DNA of 64,000 nt from Anagrus nilaparvatae (GCA_022575985.1 JAKSXM010000014.1:29450001-29514000), one strand, 5' to 3'; shown: positions 34,600 to 47,826, numbered from the stretch's first letter. The notes: generated by a model from the sequence alone, not told the origin. Made by a program: numbers and translations.

Positions 34600-34720
34600 G
34601 CAGGCATTTTCTCAGGGTGAGGAAATTTTCTCCAGAAGGAATCACCCATTTCAGGGTGAGGAAATTTTCTCCAGAAATTTTCTCAGGGTGAGGAAATTGA
34701 ATGAATTGAGAAATGAAAAT
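34600..34720 (+). repeat. Short tandem repeat with CAGGGTGAGGAAATT units
   Basis: CAGGGTGAGGAAATT occurs at 34613, 34652 and 34684 (spacings of 39 and 32), the first two followed by TTCTCCAGAA. A further run of GAATGAATTGAG-like variants follows to 34745. The 73-codon frame over it reflects the repeat and not a known protein. Confidence 0.6.
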
Positions 34721-34878
34721 GAACTGAGTGAATTCAGAAAACATTCGAGTTATTACAAGCTCTCAATTTTCAAAAGTTTTTTACTCAAGCCTGTTCAAGA
34801 AAACTGAGGGTATAGGGGGTGTTTAAAACAAATTGACTTCCCAAAGAGTTGACACTCCCCTTGTTAAAATAATATGAG

Positions 34879-34919
34879 TTTAGGGAATCAAAATAATTTG
34901 GGTTTAGAATCATAACATC
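34879..34919 (+). repeat. Fragment of the 24-bp minisatellite family
   Basis: TTTAGGGAATCAAAATAATT followed by GGGTTTAGAATCATAACATC matches the distal end of the array at 24706-24745 nearly base for base, including the trailing AATC(A/T)TAACATC. The rest of the array is absent. Confidence 0.65.
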
Positions 34920-37814
34920 AAAACCAAAGAAATTCAACGAAGGCATTTTAGTGCTTTCAATAATGAAAACTATGAGTTTGAGTTAACCCATTTTTGGAAA
35001 CTACGAATTCGTAAGTAGCTCAGGTTTTTTTGACCTAAAGTCTGTATAGTTCACGTATTTTTTGGCTTTAACAATAACAGAAAAAGTTAGCTTAAATTCA
35101 AAAATTTTTTGTAATTTTATTACCATATAATAAACGATAAACTATTAATCAATGAAATTAAAAAATTAAATAACAACATTTAAATTTTTTATATTTTAAA
35201 ACGAATCCATAAATCAATAGAAATATAAATTAAAAAAACATTATTTACATTAAATTAAATAAAAACAAAACGATAATTTAAATAAATTATAAGAGGATTA
35301 AGTACATATTAAAGAATGATATAATTTAATTAATTAATTAAAATAAAATATTTAAATGAAACATATAAAAAAATGTATAAATAGTAGGTACTAATAAATT
35401 AATTAATAAAATGAAAACAAGTTAAAATTCCTTTAATAAGTTAACTTATATATAAACCCAATGACATTTCGTGAGATTTAACTTGATCCTTATGACTTTT
35501 AAATAACATAGTCCTGTCGTTAAGAAACGTCTTGATAAGCTTCTTTTTTTTAAAAACATTTTAACTGACATGCAAAGTACAAAGTATATTTTATTTTCAT
35601 ATAGTAGAACAAGTCCATCGTATTTTACAAATTACTGTACTCCACAGGAGAAGCTATAATATTATAATATACCTAGAATATGTTTTATATGGCGCGTCGT
35701 CGTCGGAAAATAATTAATATTCATTACGTATTAACGAACCTATCGTATAAATTACTACCAGACAGCGGCAAAACGATCTATACCTCAGCGGTGCATTTCA
35801 AGATGAACTGGTAATAAGAAAAATAACTTATATTTTTTTAAATTTTCAATAGATGGAGATACTTGTATTGATATTTAATGCAAAAAGTATAAATTTTTTA
35901 TCTAATATTTAATTTTCATTTCATTGTAATAGTCGTCTTAAAAACATGACTATTTCATTTTTGATGTTATATATATAAAAGAGAAATTTTATCGTTGCGT
36001 TTAAGGGTTATTGTAACAATAAAAAGGTAGTATTATTATCAGTTAAATTCGCCTTCGAGCTACGAATGAAATGATATTTTTTTGAAGATGAAGAAAGAAG
36101 TAGATAAAAGATAGGCTAAAATCAAAAAAGGAAACTAAACATCTTATGATGGGAAGAAAAAAGATATATATAACAATTTTATGAGTCGTAAAAAAGAAAG
36201 CTTGAGAAAATAGTATATTGACTTGAAATAGGGCACGTGACAACCGTCATTTTCTGATGAAGTACCTTGATGGATCTACCTATCTTTTAAGACTACTTGA
36301 ATAATATACTATCATTTTTATTACTCTAATTTTATTTTTTATTTTTATATTTCAATTTTTTTTTTATTTGAACTCTTTTTTTAAATATTAACAATTAAAA
36401 AATAATTCTTAACATACACATGATGAAATTTTATAGCAAACATTGTAATATTTGTTAAAGTTAGTTTAAATAAAAAAATTTTTTTTTTTTAGAATTCTCT
36501 CTTATCATTTTTAAAATGTGTAATTTACACTTTTTTTTTAAGAAAAGAGAATTTATACATTGTCTGTTTTTATTAGTTTAAGAAAGAAAAAAAAAATGTG
36601 TACATCATAAAATACAGAAGCTTGTTGTTTTATTTATAAAATTTAAAATGTATAATAGTTATAAACGGAAGTTTAAAACCATGTCCTCATTTAACGGAAG
36701 GATTGTTTGAGATTTCAAATATACGATAAAAGTTGTGATAACATTTATTTGTAACAAGAGTGAGACAAGCTTAAAACTTCCTTTTTGAAATCTAACGCTA
36801 TATAAAAGGAAGTTCATTATAAATCTTAAAAGTCAGAAAATTTTCTGTTTAAATTTTAGTTTTAAGAGAGAAGCTTTATAAAACAAATGATAACAAGATT
36901 TCACGCTTAAATATTGAGATTAGTCATGATCTTCTCACGATATTCACAACAACAAAAATTTTATGCATTTTTAATTTTTTATTTTAGTTAAATACAGTTA
37001 AAAATGCAAAATTTTTTATCTTTTTATGAGATTAAATTTTTATTATTATGTAATTGATATGTTTTAACTTTTATTATCAGGCAAACATTGTATTTTTATG
37101 AACAATTTTATAGATAAAGGCACAAATTATTGGTAGTGCTAAAATAATTTTTTTCTATCCATACCTTACTGACAGGTTGCTTTGGCATAAATTTTACTTG
37201 AGTTTTTAATTTTAAATCATTTTGCTTAAATCTTCAAGCAATTCACTTGACTACTCAATTATTATTCTCAAGTTAAGATGAATGTGAGATTCATCTACAT
37301 CGTAGGTTTGCAAATTATACGAATGATAACAAAAAAGCTTCCCTTAAAAATGGGTATAGCGAAGCAAATTATTGGATACAAAGATTTGGAACGTTTTAAA
37401 TTACTCAAAGATTTTTGGTAACTGTCTGAAATAATTAAAGAATAGAATAAAATAATAAAGGATAGGGGTATCTTGATTTATTTATGATTTCTTAGTTTCA
37501 CCTAATCTTAGAAGGTAACCTTTCAATTTTTTTTGCCCTTTAGAATCACATACAATTTTTTGCCTCAGTGCCAAAAAAGAAAAAATTTTATGTGACAGCT
37601 AACAAGAAAATAAAAATATTCAGAAAAAAATGTGTAAAAAAAAATTATGTATATAGATAATTGATTTATTAACCAATAAGACCAATAAACATGGAAAACA
37701 TTTATAGATTTTTTAAAGACAAATACAGAAGCCATTGACTCTGAATTCATAAAAAAAGTTGAAGAAGACTTTAATATTATGATTTTTCAATGAGCTGCGT
37801 TATTATAAAACTCA
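34920..37814. other. AT-rich non-coding stretch
   Basis: No gene is seen. The island at 35685-35825 (GGCGCGTCGTCGTCGG, then CAGCGGCAAAACGATC) and the patch at 36020-36290 are more complex than the surroundings. Short minus frames here are AT-driven. Confidence 0.5.
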
Positions 37815-37817
37815 AGA

Positions 37818-38885
37818 AAAATTTATTTTTTGATATTTTTGATATTTGATATTTTATTTATTGTATAAATATACAAAGGCAGAAAATCATACATTTTATA
37901 TCATTTATATATACAGAACGTAAAATAAAATTAAAAGCCAGACAATATAAAATTACATAAATAGTTAAATTTAATATAAGCTAGATTTACAGTATATAGT
38001 TCATTAATTAGATGATGCGTAAATTAATTTATATAAGAGAATGGAAAAGGGTATGTGGATTGTGGATTTGGAAGTGGAGGTTTGTTGATAGATTAATTAG
38101 AGTTTATGGTATTGGTAAGTTTAGAGATGGGAGACTATGTTAAGAGTCTGATGGGGAGAGCTATTGATGTGTTTGGAAAGATTATTCTTGAAGGTGTTAA
38201 AAGAGGAGGATAGTCTAATACCTGGTGGAAGAGTGTTCCAATATAGCCCGGTACTAACTAAGAAAGAAGATGCGTAGGGTTTGCAATGATGAGTAGGGAC
38301 CTCAAGTTCTTTGAATTTGGGCCTGAGTTCTCTAGGGGGTATCCTGTATTTTAATTTTGAAAACAAAAAGTCTGGGTACTGAAATAACAGAATTTTGAAT
38401 AAGAAGCAAGTACTATTGAATTTAAATCTATCTCCAATTTCTAGCCAATTGAGACTCTTTCTAAAGTTGGAAACGTGGTCATAGTAACCCAAGTTAAAGA
38501 TATATTTGATTGCTGAATTTAGTAGAACATTTAAGGTCTTAATGTGCTCGCTTTTAAGATTCCCTAGTATGGATGACCAGTAATCAAAGTGGGGCATGAT
38601 TAGGGACATTACTAGTTGCTTCCTGGTTTCCAAGTCAACATAGTTTTTGAAATATCTTAATCTGTAAAGCGTGCTACGTATTTTATTAGAAATCTTGATA
38701 ATATGATCATCCCATTTTAGTTTATGATCGAAAATGATACCCAGATTTTTGACAGACTTCACAAATGGAATGCTGATAGTATGGTTAGGTAGTTGAATGG
38801 AGATACCAGATTCGAAAAAATTTTCAAGATGTTTTTGAGGACCGAATGCAGTAGCTTTAGTTTTGGCTAAGTTAATTCCTAGTGG
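37818..38885 (-). pseudogene. 5'-truncated CR1/Daphne-like LINE, RT C-terminus
   Basis: The minus-strand frame from about 38885 to a stop just before 38121 gives LAKTKATAFGPQKH, KNLGIIFDHKLKWDDHI, ISNKIRSTLYRLRYFK, RKQLVMSLIMPHFDY, NSAIKYIFNL and YWNTLPPGIR, the standard thumb and C-terminal region of CR1/L2/Daphne-group LINE reverse transcriptases. About 255 codons are open, so the copy is fairly young, but the fingers, palm and endonuclease are missing. The 3' UTR continues to about 37818 and ends in AATAAATAAA plus ATATCAAA-type repeats (37818-37860), a microsatellite tail typical of these clades. Truncation at the 5' end is normal for target-primed reverse transcription. Confidence 0.88.
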
Positions 38886-39224
38886 AAATATTTTAATATT
38901 AAATAAAAATACTTAATTTTTGAGCTAATAATTTTTTCCTTTATTTTTGCAGTAAATTGCCCACGTTTTGAATACTTTCAGTTTTTGTTATCAAGGTTTA
39001 TTCCCGATAGATTTATAAAAAATATTTGAGAAAATGGATGTAATTAAATTTACAAAATTTTTTGATTTATTTTATTAGCCAAAATTAATAAGGTAACAAA
39101 AAAAATCAAAAACATAATATGCTGTAAAATGATCTTCTCAAATCTGTAAATTCAAAAGTTCGGCTCTTAAGTTATAAATATCGAAGCAAGAAAACTATAA
39201 TATAATAGTATCAAATATATATTT

Positions 39225-39615
39225 GGGTGATTCTTTCTCAACCAGCTATCCCCCTCAGCCCAAAAATAGAGGCGACTTTGTTTTCCTCAAATTGATGGGA
39301 AAAGGGTCTATTCTCATTAGCCTTTTGAAATCTGTAAATCTACTGTGCCCATTTTAGACGCTGAGCGGCGGCAGTTAAATATTTATAAATAGAAAAATCG
39401 ATACAAAAGTAGGTTTACAGTAAATTTTTTGAATTTTTTTTTCGACCAGCCACTGCTCAGTGCCTAAAACGGGCACATTAGATTTACAGAGTTGAAAATG
39501 CCAATGAGAATAAAAAACTAGACTATTTTCTCGTCAATTTGAGAAAACCAAAATCCTATTAAGTTGTCTCCATTTTTTGACAACGAGCGATGGCTGGCTT
39601 GATAAAGAATCGCCC
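39225..39615. mobile_element. Fold-back MITE, TA-rich flanks
   Basis: GGGTGATTCTTTCTCAACCAGC (39225 on) is mirrored by GCTGGCTTGATAAAGAATCGCCC (ending 39615). Pairing continues inward through TCTGTAAATCTACTGTGCCC versus GGGCACATTAGATTTACAGA and GAGCGGCGGCAG versus CTGCTCAG, so each arm is about 170 bases. TATA sequence lies on both sides. No transposase is present. Confidence 0.75.
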
Positions 39616-41524
39616 ATATATAGATATATATATATATATTCTATCAATTTCTTTTCAATGTCCAAACCAATCAGGAGCAAGTTGTTTCAGTTTCGGAAAC
39701 CGGAAGTGAAGGAATTTCGTTTGGAAGGTTACTTTTTCATCTCGACCCCCTTAACTGATAAATATATAATACACCCGCAAAATCGAAGTAAATATATACT
39801 TTGTATATATATTAATATATATATATATATTTTCACGTATACATAAGTAATAATAACATCACCACATGTAATTTAGATGAAAATAGTAATAATAATAATG
39901 TAAGAAAAGGATAGAAATATAAAGGATATTGAGAACGAGTCACGTGTCTCGATGGACATAATTTCCGCTCGACGAGATCAGAATTACTAATGACGTCACT
40001 ACCGCTTTCGTAACATTTGTGTTCTCCATCTACCAAAATATATATTAATGTATATTTTTCTATTATGTGGATAAATATATATAGTTTTAGTAGCTTGCAT
40101 CGTTTAATAAAAAAAAAAATAAAATAAAAATACATACCGGTGATTTTCATTTTACTTATGTAAACAATTTTATCTCTCTCGGGGAAATTTATTTTAATTA
40201 AAATGTAACGTTTGCAATTTCCTTATATTAAAAAAATCGAGAAAAGTGGTTTACCAAGAATTGCATTTTTAGATTATTTACGTATTTATTTTTTAATAAA
40301 ATTAAATCAATTAATTTTACTTTTTATTTTATTAGGTTATTTTGTATTTTTTTAATAATTATCTATAGGTTTTTTGAAATATTTTATTAGCTGAAATTCA
40401 TGGCTTTTATTTTGAAAAATTTGTCTTTCAAAATTAAAAAATACCAAAGACTTTGTTCAGTTACTACCTACCAGTTCAAGATTTTGAGTGCTGAAAATTA
40501 CAAAAGCCAAATTTCTTTTATTTTTTAACCCTTTTTTTAAAAATGGGTTAGATATGAGGACAGATCAAGAACCACTCCACGTCTTTTTATACTTTCCAAT
40601 AAGAAAAAAAAATTATTTTTGTTGCATTCTAAAAAACATTTTTTTTACATTCACAAAAAAGCTATCGATTGTATTTAATTATAACCGTGATGAGATTTTT
40701 CATTAGTTGCAGTTATAGACTGTTAAATAAATTTTTTACTGGACATCTCGTGGACACTTTTAATTATAAACCGGAGACTAACAGTCTCCGTATCAGTAAC
40801 TGTCAAATGTTACACACTTGTCGTTGATTTTTACTAACCGGAAATTTGTATTGCTTATAAATATAAAAAAATATTTTCATATATTTTCATAAAAAATTAA
40901 ATACATAAAAAATTAATTTCAATAAAACTAAGTACAAATAAAATACATTATTTATTGTATATCTTATGTTTATTTTTTAGATATTTTCCTATTATACTTG
41001 TAGATATATATATATGTATATCGACAACATAATTTATAGTATTTTCATCTGACACTCAACTTTGCCACATCCTATAGTGTATATATATGTGTGTATTTCA
41101 ACCCCCTTATTCTGAAAGATATATACAGAGACACTTCAGGATTATTTATTTATGCAGAAGCCCAGCAGTGGCTTCTTATCTAATTGGTATAAGTTCTCTG
41201 CCTCACTCTATATTATATACTTCTAGAATTTCAAAGGATATGTACATTTATATATTATATTCACTGTATTTTAATTTATTTCATGCGGTTACAAGAAACT
41301 GTTACTGTAAATATACTTCCTGAAAGTATGTTTATGCATCTTTCATTTTGTTATACTTTTAAATTATGCATTTATTTTTAAAACATAATATTAATTTTTT
41401 CTGTATTGATATTTTTAACAAAAATTTCAAATTTCATCAAATTTAAATAATCTATGTACCATTTTTCAATAATCTATGTACCATAACTTATTCATATATA
41501 CTGGACTGTGGAAGCACAACTACA
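39616..41524. other. AT-rich non-coding stretch
   Basis: There is no gene. (TA)n runs occur at 39623-39640, 39812-39830 and 41005-41020. 39930-40030 is a complex island containing TCACGTGTCTC and TGACGTCA. A small perfect hairpin, CGGAGACT-AAC-AGTCTCCG, lies at 40772-40790. Confidence 0.5.
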
Positions 41525-42345
41525 GTCCTGTCTTCTGTCATGTTGCACTCTAGTGAGTATTCGTGGCGGTGTACACTCCAGCGTCATTTCAATCCAACTT
41601 GAGTAATTTGCCTACGAAAAGCATTTCTCGACCTGGATCAGAATGAATCCGTCTGTGTTCCCACCATCATGTCATCATCAAGGCTGCTTGACAGAAACCT
41701 TGCGCAATTAACCTCAGAAGTCGCTTTTTTCATCTTGATAGAGTTGGCCTCTTTGAGTGACGACTTGGCCAATTCACTCTCACTCGCATTTTTTCAGGTT
41801 AAAATTTTGAATGCAAGTGCAACGGTCAGCTAATCAACCATGTCGACTAGAGGCTCTACTAGCTCTCTGAGGAAGGCTCATCTAATTTTTCGCCATTTTT
41901 TTAATCACTTTATTGGCTTCTTTAAGAGGTTTTTTCTCCACGCTGGCACTCTGGAGTAAAAAATCTAACCGTGGTAATATAAAAGTTGACATAGCGTTAA
42001 GCTTTTTCCAAGGGGCCAACAAGGAGTCTTTGATTCTAGCAAGGTCCTGCTTGACATCCTCGATGGATGACACAAGAGTTTGGCGCACTTCATACCCAGT
42101 AGAGATGCCTAAATGATGGTAAGGTTCAACCGATTGTAAAGTCTGGATACACTGTCCTTCGATGGTAAATACCTTTGGTAGCACCTCATTGTCTCCACGA
42201 CCTTTTAGGTGTAGAGATGCACCTTTTTAGGGTCGAATGAAAGTCCAACAACGGCAGCTACTTCCTCTGCTGTTTTAAGAGGCGTTCGCATCCCTTCGAC
42301 TAAATCAGCCAAGAAAGCCATATCATCCGTATAAGTTAAATTATT
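41525..42345 (-). pseudogene. R2-like LINE fragment, copy 1
   Basis: The minus strand reads TYTDDMAFLADLVEG (an (F/Y)xDD polymerase box, about 42340-42300), then VVGLSFDPKK, a frameshift near 42215, then GISTGYEVRQT, KDSLLAPWKKLNAMSTFILPRLDFLL and PLKEANKVIKKM. After a stop it continues in degraded form with ARFLSSSLDDDM and SRSRNAFRRQI towards 41525. Order and spacing match the RT palm-thumb and C-terminal part of R2/NeSL-group LINEs. One 100-codon frame (42184-41882) is still open. The 5' part and the terminal endonuclease are missing or unrecognised. A homologous second copy follows directly at 42364. Confidence 0.75.
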
Positions 42346-42363
42346 AATTATTTTGTTATTTTT

Positions 42364-43070
42364 GTCCTGTCTCCTGTTGTATTACTCTATAATGAGTATT
42401 CGTAGTGGTGCACACTCCAGTGCTATTTCAACCCAAGTCGAGTAATTAGCCTACGGGCAGCATTTTTCAACCTGGACCAGAATGAATCTGCCTGTGTTCC
42501 CACTATCATGTCATCATCAGGCTGCCCGACAGAAATCTTGCGCAATCTACCTCAGAAACCGCTTTATTCATCCTAATAAAGGTGGCTTCTCTGAGGTAAC
42601 GATATGGCCAATTCACTCACAGTTGCATCTTTGCAGGTTAAAATTTTGAATGCATGTTAGCTAGAGGAAGTAGGCCTCCTCAGCCCCCGTTCGGAGGGAG
42701 AAAGACTACCTCCGCACTAGCTCTCTGAGGAAGGCTCATCCAATTTTTGCCATCTTTTTAATTACTTTATCGGGTTCTTTAAGAGGTTTTTTTTCCATGT
42801 TGGCACCTTGGAGTGAAGAATCTAAACGTGGTAATATAAAAGTTGACATAGCGTCAAGTTTTTGCTAAGGGGCCAACAAGGAGTCATTGATCTTAGCAAG
42901 GTCCTATCTGAAGTCCTCGATGGATGATACTGGAGTTTAACGCGCTTCATACCCAGTTGGGATGCCTAAGTGTGGTATGGGTCACCAGATTGTAACGTCC
43001 GGATACACTGGCCTTCGATAGTAAAGACTGACTTAATGACCCACGAACTTTGAGGTGTAGAGATGCGCAT
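42364..43070 (-). pseudogene. R2-like LINE fragment, copy 2 (tandem)
   Basis: This repeats copy 1 in the same orientation from GTCCTGTCTCCTG (42364, matching 41525) through GTAGAGATGCGC (about 43067), with many substitutions and small indels. It carries a 40-base GC-rich stretch near 42670-42710 not seen in copy 1. All frames are interrupted. The two copies are separated by about 18 bases. Confidence 0.72.
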
Positions 43071-43156
43071 ACTAAACTACAGGTTTAAGGCTAACTGTGA
43101 CTTTATTGCGCTCCAACTGGAAGCAGCCTTACACTTTCATTTAATTGAAATTTAAA

Positions 43157-43290
43157 ACTGTTAGTGATTATTTGAGATTTTGGGTCTTACAAACCTATTT
43201 TGCATCTACTTTTGGCATTACCAAGAAACAATAGCTCAAGAGGCCCATTTAGATCTGCAGGTACCAAAATCTCAAATAATCAATAACAGT
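43157..43290. mobile_element. 134-bp palindromic MITE
   Basis: ACTGTTAGTGATTATTTGAG plus ATTTTGG at 43157-43183 is the inverse of 43264-43290, with one mismatch over 27 bases. The 80-base interior is unrelated spacer. No clear target duplication is visible. Confidence 0.7.
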
Positions 43291-46200
43291 CTCCCACCAC
43301 AGCAAGCTTAGAACAAAATTGGTAGTAACTACCAAAAACATTCTTTTTGCATTTAGAGCCGTATAAAAAGCTTTCTTGGGTCTAAAAAATAAGCCTTGTA
43401 TTTTTTTAAAGCCAAAATCGTATCTGGACCTAAAATTTGCTGCAGAATCAGAATTTAAAATTAAAAAATATACTTCGTATTTAAAATTCCTAAGCCGGGT
43501 CCTACTGGGCCCGATGGGGCTCTAAGACCCAACTTGAATGGGGTATCAGATGGTCCCCTTTAACCCAGCAACTTTTATATGAGATACTTTTCATTATTTT
43601 GCTTTGTTTTCGAGATATTTAAGTGTATCGTCTAAACTTACTCACCCTATACTTCCTTGCATATTTCTAATATTTTTTTCTCGTAAATGAAATGATATTC
43701 AGATAATATAAAATAGACATTAAACTCTGATTTACTCCGATAATTATTTAATTTATTTTAGTTTATTTACTAATTTGAAAATTAAAAATAAAACTTTTTA
43801 TTTCCTAATATTAATATTTATTTTTCTATTTTAAACCTTCGGAATTTTTTTTATGATTTCATCGTGGCTAGCCAGACTCAAATATTACCTAAAATCTAAA
43901 GACTAGGCTTTTGTGTTGTCGCTGATCAGGAATTTTCGGGTCCGAAGACTATTTGTAACTGAAGCACCCCTATATTAGCAAAAACACCTCATTAAGGGGG
44001 GATTATTGCAATTTTCCCACATATACCAGATCCGTATTTCAATATCCAAAGAGTTAAAAATGAATTTTGAACCCTTAAACCTGCAAAACCACTCCTTAAA
44101 AAGAATTTTTTTACTACATTTCCAAAAAATATCGAGTTTTAGGTTATGAAATGTTTCCATGCAAAACTCCCCCTAAAATTAAATGCTCTTTAACATGAAG
44201 CAAGCATGTTAAAGATCTTATCTGACAAATAAATATTTTAAACTTTTGTTTTTCATTTTCTAGTAAAAAATTATACAAAGCATCGGGTTATTTATTGAAA
44301 GATTAGTTCAAAATATTGCTTAGTACTGATATCTTGTATTAAGTAGTCACAAAACAGCCTCTTGTTAATTAAAATAAAATAAAAATTCCTAAAAATTTAA
44401 ATACTGAAAAAAGGTTGACATTATTTTAAAAATTTTGGAACTACAATTGAATTTTACACTTGTTTCAAAAAGATTGTACAATAGTACTTAGTGCATAACC
44501 ATAAATGTAAGTACGAAAGGACTTAAAAGTCTTTTCCTTTTGTCGTGTATACAGCAAAGCTTTAAGGATTTATTGTGGCGTCGCGACGTCCGTCTTCACT
44601 CGGCGTGACGCTCCAACTTCACTTTTACTTGGATATAATAGTAAATGTAGTAGTAAGAACTGAGTTGAAAAGTCAAAATATAACATATATATATATAATA
44701 TAACCATGCTAAGGAACCTAACCTCAAAACCACATCGTCTGAGTGCCCATCGTTTAGTTTCCTTCTCTTTCTCTATTGCTTGCAAAAGCTGTACAATATA
44801 TATTTAAAGTTCTATATAGCGTGTAAGTCGAATCATTAGGATAGCCACGAAGCTTTTTCATATTGTTTTTATGTGAAAATCTATATATATATTAAAAATA
44901 AAACCATCTATCACTTAAAGAAAAAGAAAATTTATTTTGTTTACCCTAAATTTTATTTATTTTTTTTTCTTAAATAAGCTAGTTCATTGAATGAAATATT
45001 TTGATATATTTAAAAAATTAAGCATAAAATAAGCTTATGCTTATTTATTATGTGCAATAAGTTTTATTACAATAACCCAATAACTAGTGAAATATTATAA
45101 AAAATAAAAATATATACTTACATACGTATATTTACAGTATAACTTATGGGTATTTTCAAGTATAAAAAAAATATATAATTTTGATAAATCTTGATATTAA
45201 TCAGTATATGCATTATAAAATCATGAGCACATTATAATCCTAAATGCATGTGAAATTCTCTTGATGATTATAAAAAGAAAATAAAGTAAAATAAAAATAT
45301 AAATAATAAGTTTTTTTTTCTTATTTTTCTTATATTTTTTGTTCATTTCAACATATATAAGTAAAGCTTTTAATGGATCGAGTAATATTATATCTCCTCA
45401 TTTATTTAAGGCCCCTCTCACCTTTTTTTTTATTTTGGTCTTTTTAATACTTGTATCAACATTAAATATAGTATAATAATATCATCTTTTTTCTTTCTCA
45501 TCTTTCTCGCGAAATTTGTGCTTATCCCAATATATACGATCATATACCTTCTCTTCTCTTTTTGGGTTTGTTTTACTATCCGTAGACTTATGACGGAAAC
45601 AATTTAAGGGCTTTATACCGTATACATATATGATATTAAAGAGAAAGATAGAAATTTGAGGACACGTGCACACATATATTTGAAGCTAAATATATATAAT
45701 ATCCAATATCTATCTTTCTCTTTTCATCATATATATATATATATATGTTCACATGAAAGTGTGAGAAAAGGTGTTATATATATTAAAACAAGGCAAAAAG
45801 GGGCAAGACTAAGCCGCAATAAGTCGAGGGATGATCGCGAGATGTGGCTGAAATCATTGCTTGCATACCGATACCATACAGTATTTTACCGACCACCCGC
45901 GTATTACTTATATATATAATAAATGCATTTGAATTATAGATATAAATATGGGCTTATTCAGGTAATTTTATCAAAGCAATTTTATTGAAACCCTTAGATT
46001 TTTTTTTTCAATTTGTTTTAGATAGCAAATTTGTGACTTTGTTAGAATTTTGATATAATAAAATTTTTTTTGATTCCTCACCTACGTCTTTTGTGGTATT
46101 GTTTCTGCAAAGCTATAGAAAAAAAAAATTTCCGCTGTCCTCAATTTTTCCAAACCCATTCTTATAGTTATTAAATGTTTTAGTACAAAGTCCAGAGCAT

Positions 46201-47462
46201 TTTATACACTGCTAATAATACCCTATGATAAATGGATGCGATAATGGAGCTTTGAAGCTTCCAAGCTATGTAGCAGCAAAAGTTGAGACTTTGTAGCTTT
46301 GTATCAATGGAGACTTGTTTAGAATTATGAAATATACGATGTTAAAAAATTCAGCCAATTTTACCAAAACTCCATGTCATAAACTTTTATCGAGATTTTT
46401 ATGCAAGATATCGTTAATTTATTTGATAAGCTAAAATAGTATATTAAGTATCAAGGGCTTAAAATTTTCGGTAGCAGCATGATCAGAAGTAAAAAAGTTC
46501 TCAACATTTTATATTTTTAAGTTTGCAAAATTTATACCTAATTAAGAATTATAGTTTAAAAAAAAAAATTTCCAATTTATCTTCTGAAAATTTGTCCATT
46601 TGAAAATATCTGGACGAGCCAATACTCTACACACATAAAACATTATAAAATATTGATATTTTTATTAAATTTATTTATTATTTATAAGAAATTTATTTAT
46701 TATAATCCTTAAATTAAATGCAGACATTTGTACTACTTGTAACATAAAATAAATGCAAATAAATATCATTTTTTTAAAATAAAAATTAAATTTATAATAT
46801 AAAATAAATAAAAAGAGGTGTTATAATATATAAATATGTTAATCCATATAAAAAACAAACGAAGTATACAAAAAAAAATTGATTTTTATTTCATAAAAAA
46901 ACAAAAGAAAGCATGATATTGTCTATTTTCTATACATGTTGACTTTTTATATTGAATAATTCATAGAATTTAGATTTAATATACAATTGTATGTTATTTG
47001 TTATACATACAATATAATATATATAAAAAGCTTGATATTTCTTCTCCTTTTTTTTATTTAGAGGATCTGTTGTTATTGTTTATTTTGGAATTTCATTTTA
47101 GCTGCTTTTATTTTTATTTTATTATTTTTGTAATATATAAAATTACTATTTCCTAAAAGTTATTATTTTTTTTTTTGAATTATTGTATAAATTTATAATA
47201 TTAATGTGTGAAAAACACAAATATATATATATTTATTTAGTGGGTATGTGTGTGTGTACTGAAAAAGCTTTTAGAAAAATTAAAAAAATAATAAAAAAAT
47301 ATACGTGGCTGAAATGTTTTTTTCTTTCTAATTGAATAACCTGAAAATTTATTTTTTATATATAAATTAATATATATTTTTTTGTATTGTGTGTGTATAG
47401 ATAAGCCTGGATTAGGAATTAAGAGTAAAATAATGTTTCAATAGAAATTTTTTTGATTCTTA
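43291..47462. other. Non-coding stretch, partly transposon-derived
   Basis: No gene is recognised. 43300-43990 is less AT-rich and looks like decayed transposon (CCGGGTCCTACTGGGCCCGATGG area; its far end, read on the minus strand, contains ATAGGGGTG as do patches at 7351 and 24402). Islands of complex sequence lie at 44565-44790 and 45760-45910. (TA)n runs occur at 45728-45747. The rest is AT spacer. Confidence 0.5.
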
Positions 47463-47826
47463 AGGTACTCGTACCAGTACATGAAAAGTTAAGGATTTTC
47501 TTTAATAAATAATCTTATTCATGGTAAAAGTTTTGTTTTAAATGGTTACTTGGAACCCTTACTAATACATTAACACAAAAATTTTATCTGAATGAGCATT
47601 TTATTTTGTGAAATTAAGTGATGACCACTATATGTTTTTTGCACCAGTTAAAATTTTCAATTCTTTGTTTCTCTGTTGATTCTAAAGATAATGGTTTAAA
47701 TTTTTTTATGAATTATGCAGCAATCTTTCGACTTCAATATTTATTCATTTTGAAAATTCAAAATTAACAAATAGTATGAAGAAAGTTAAATTCTGATAGA
47801 TCGTTCATGTACTGGTACGAGTATCT
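47463..47826. mobile_element. TA-flanked MITE, 364 bp
   Basis: TA then AGGTACTCGTACCAGTACAT at 47463 is mirrored by ATGTACTGGTACGAGTATCT followed by TA at 47827. The terminal repeat is 23 bases with one mismatch. The TA target site and size fit a Tc1/mariner-type non-autonomous element. The interior has no coding frame. Confidence 0.8.

Noticed and set aside
45656..45919. 87-codon plus-strand frame crossing a (TA)n run
   Set aside because: The IYIYI core is translated microsatellite; the basic C-terminal part alone is too little for a gene call.
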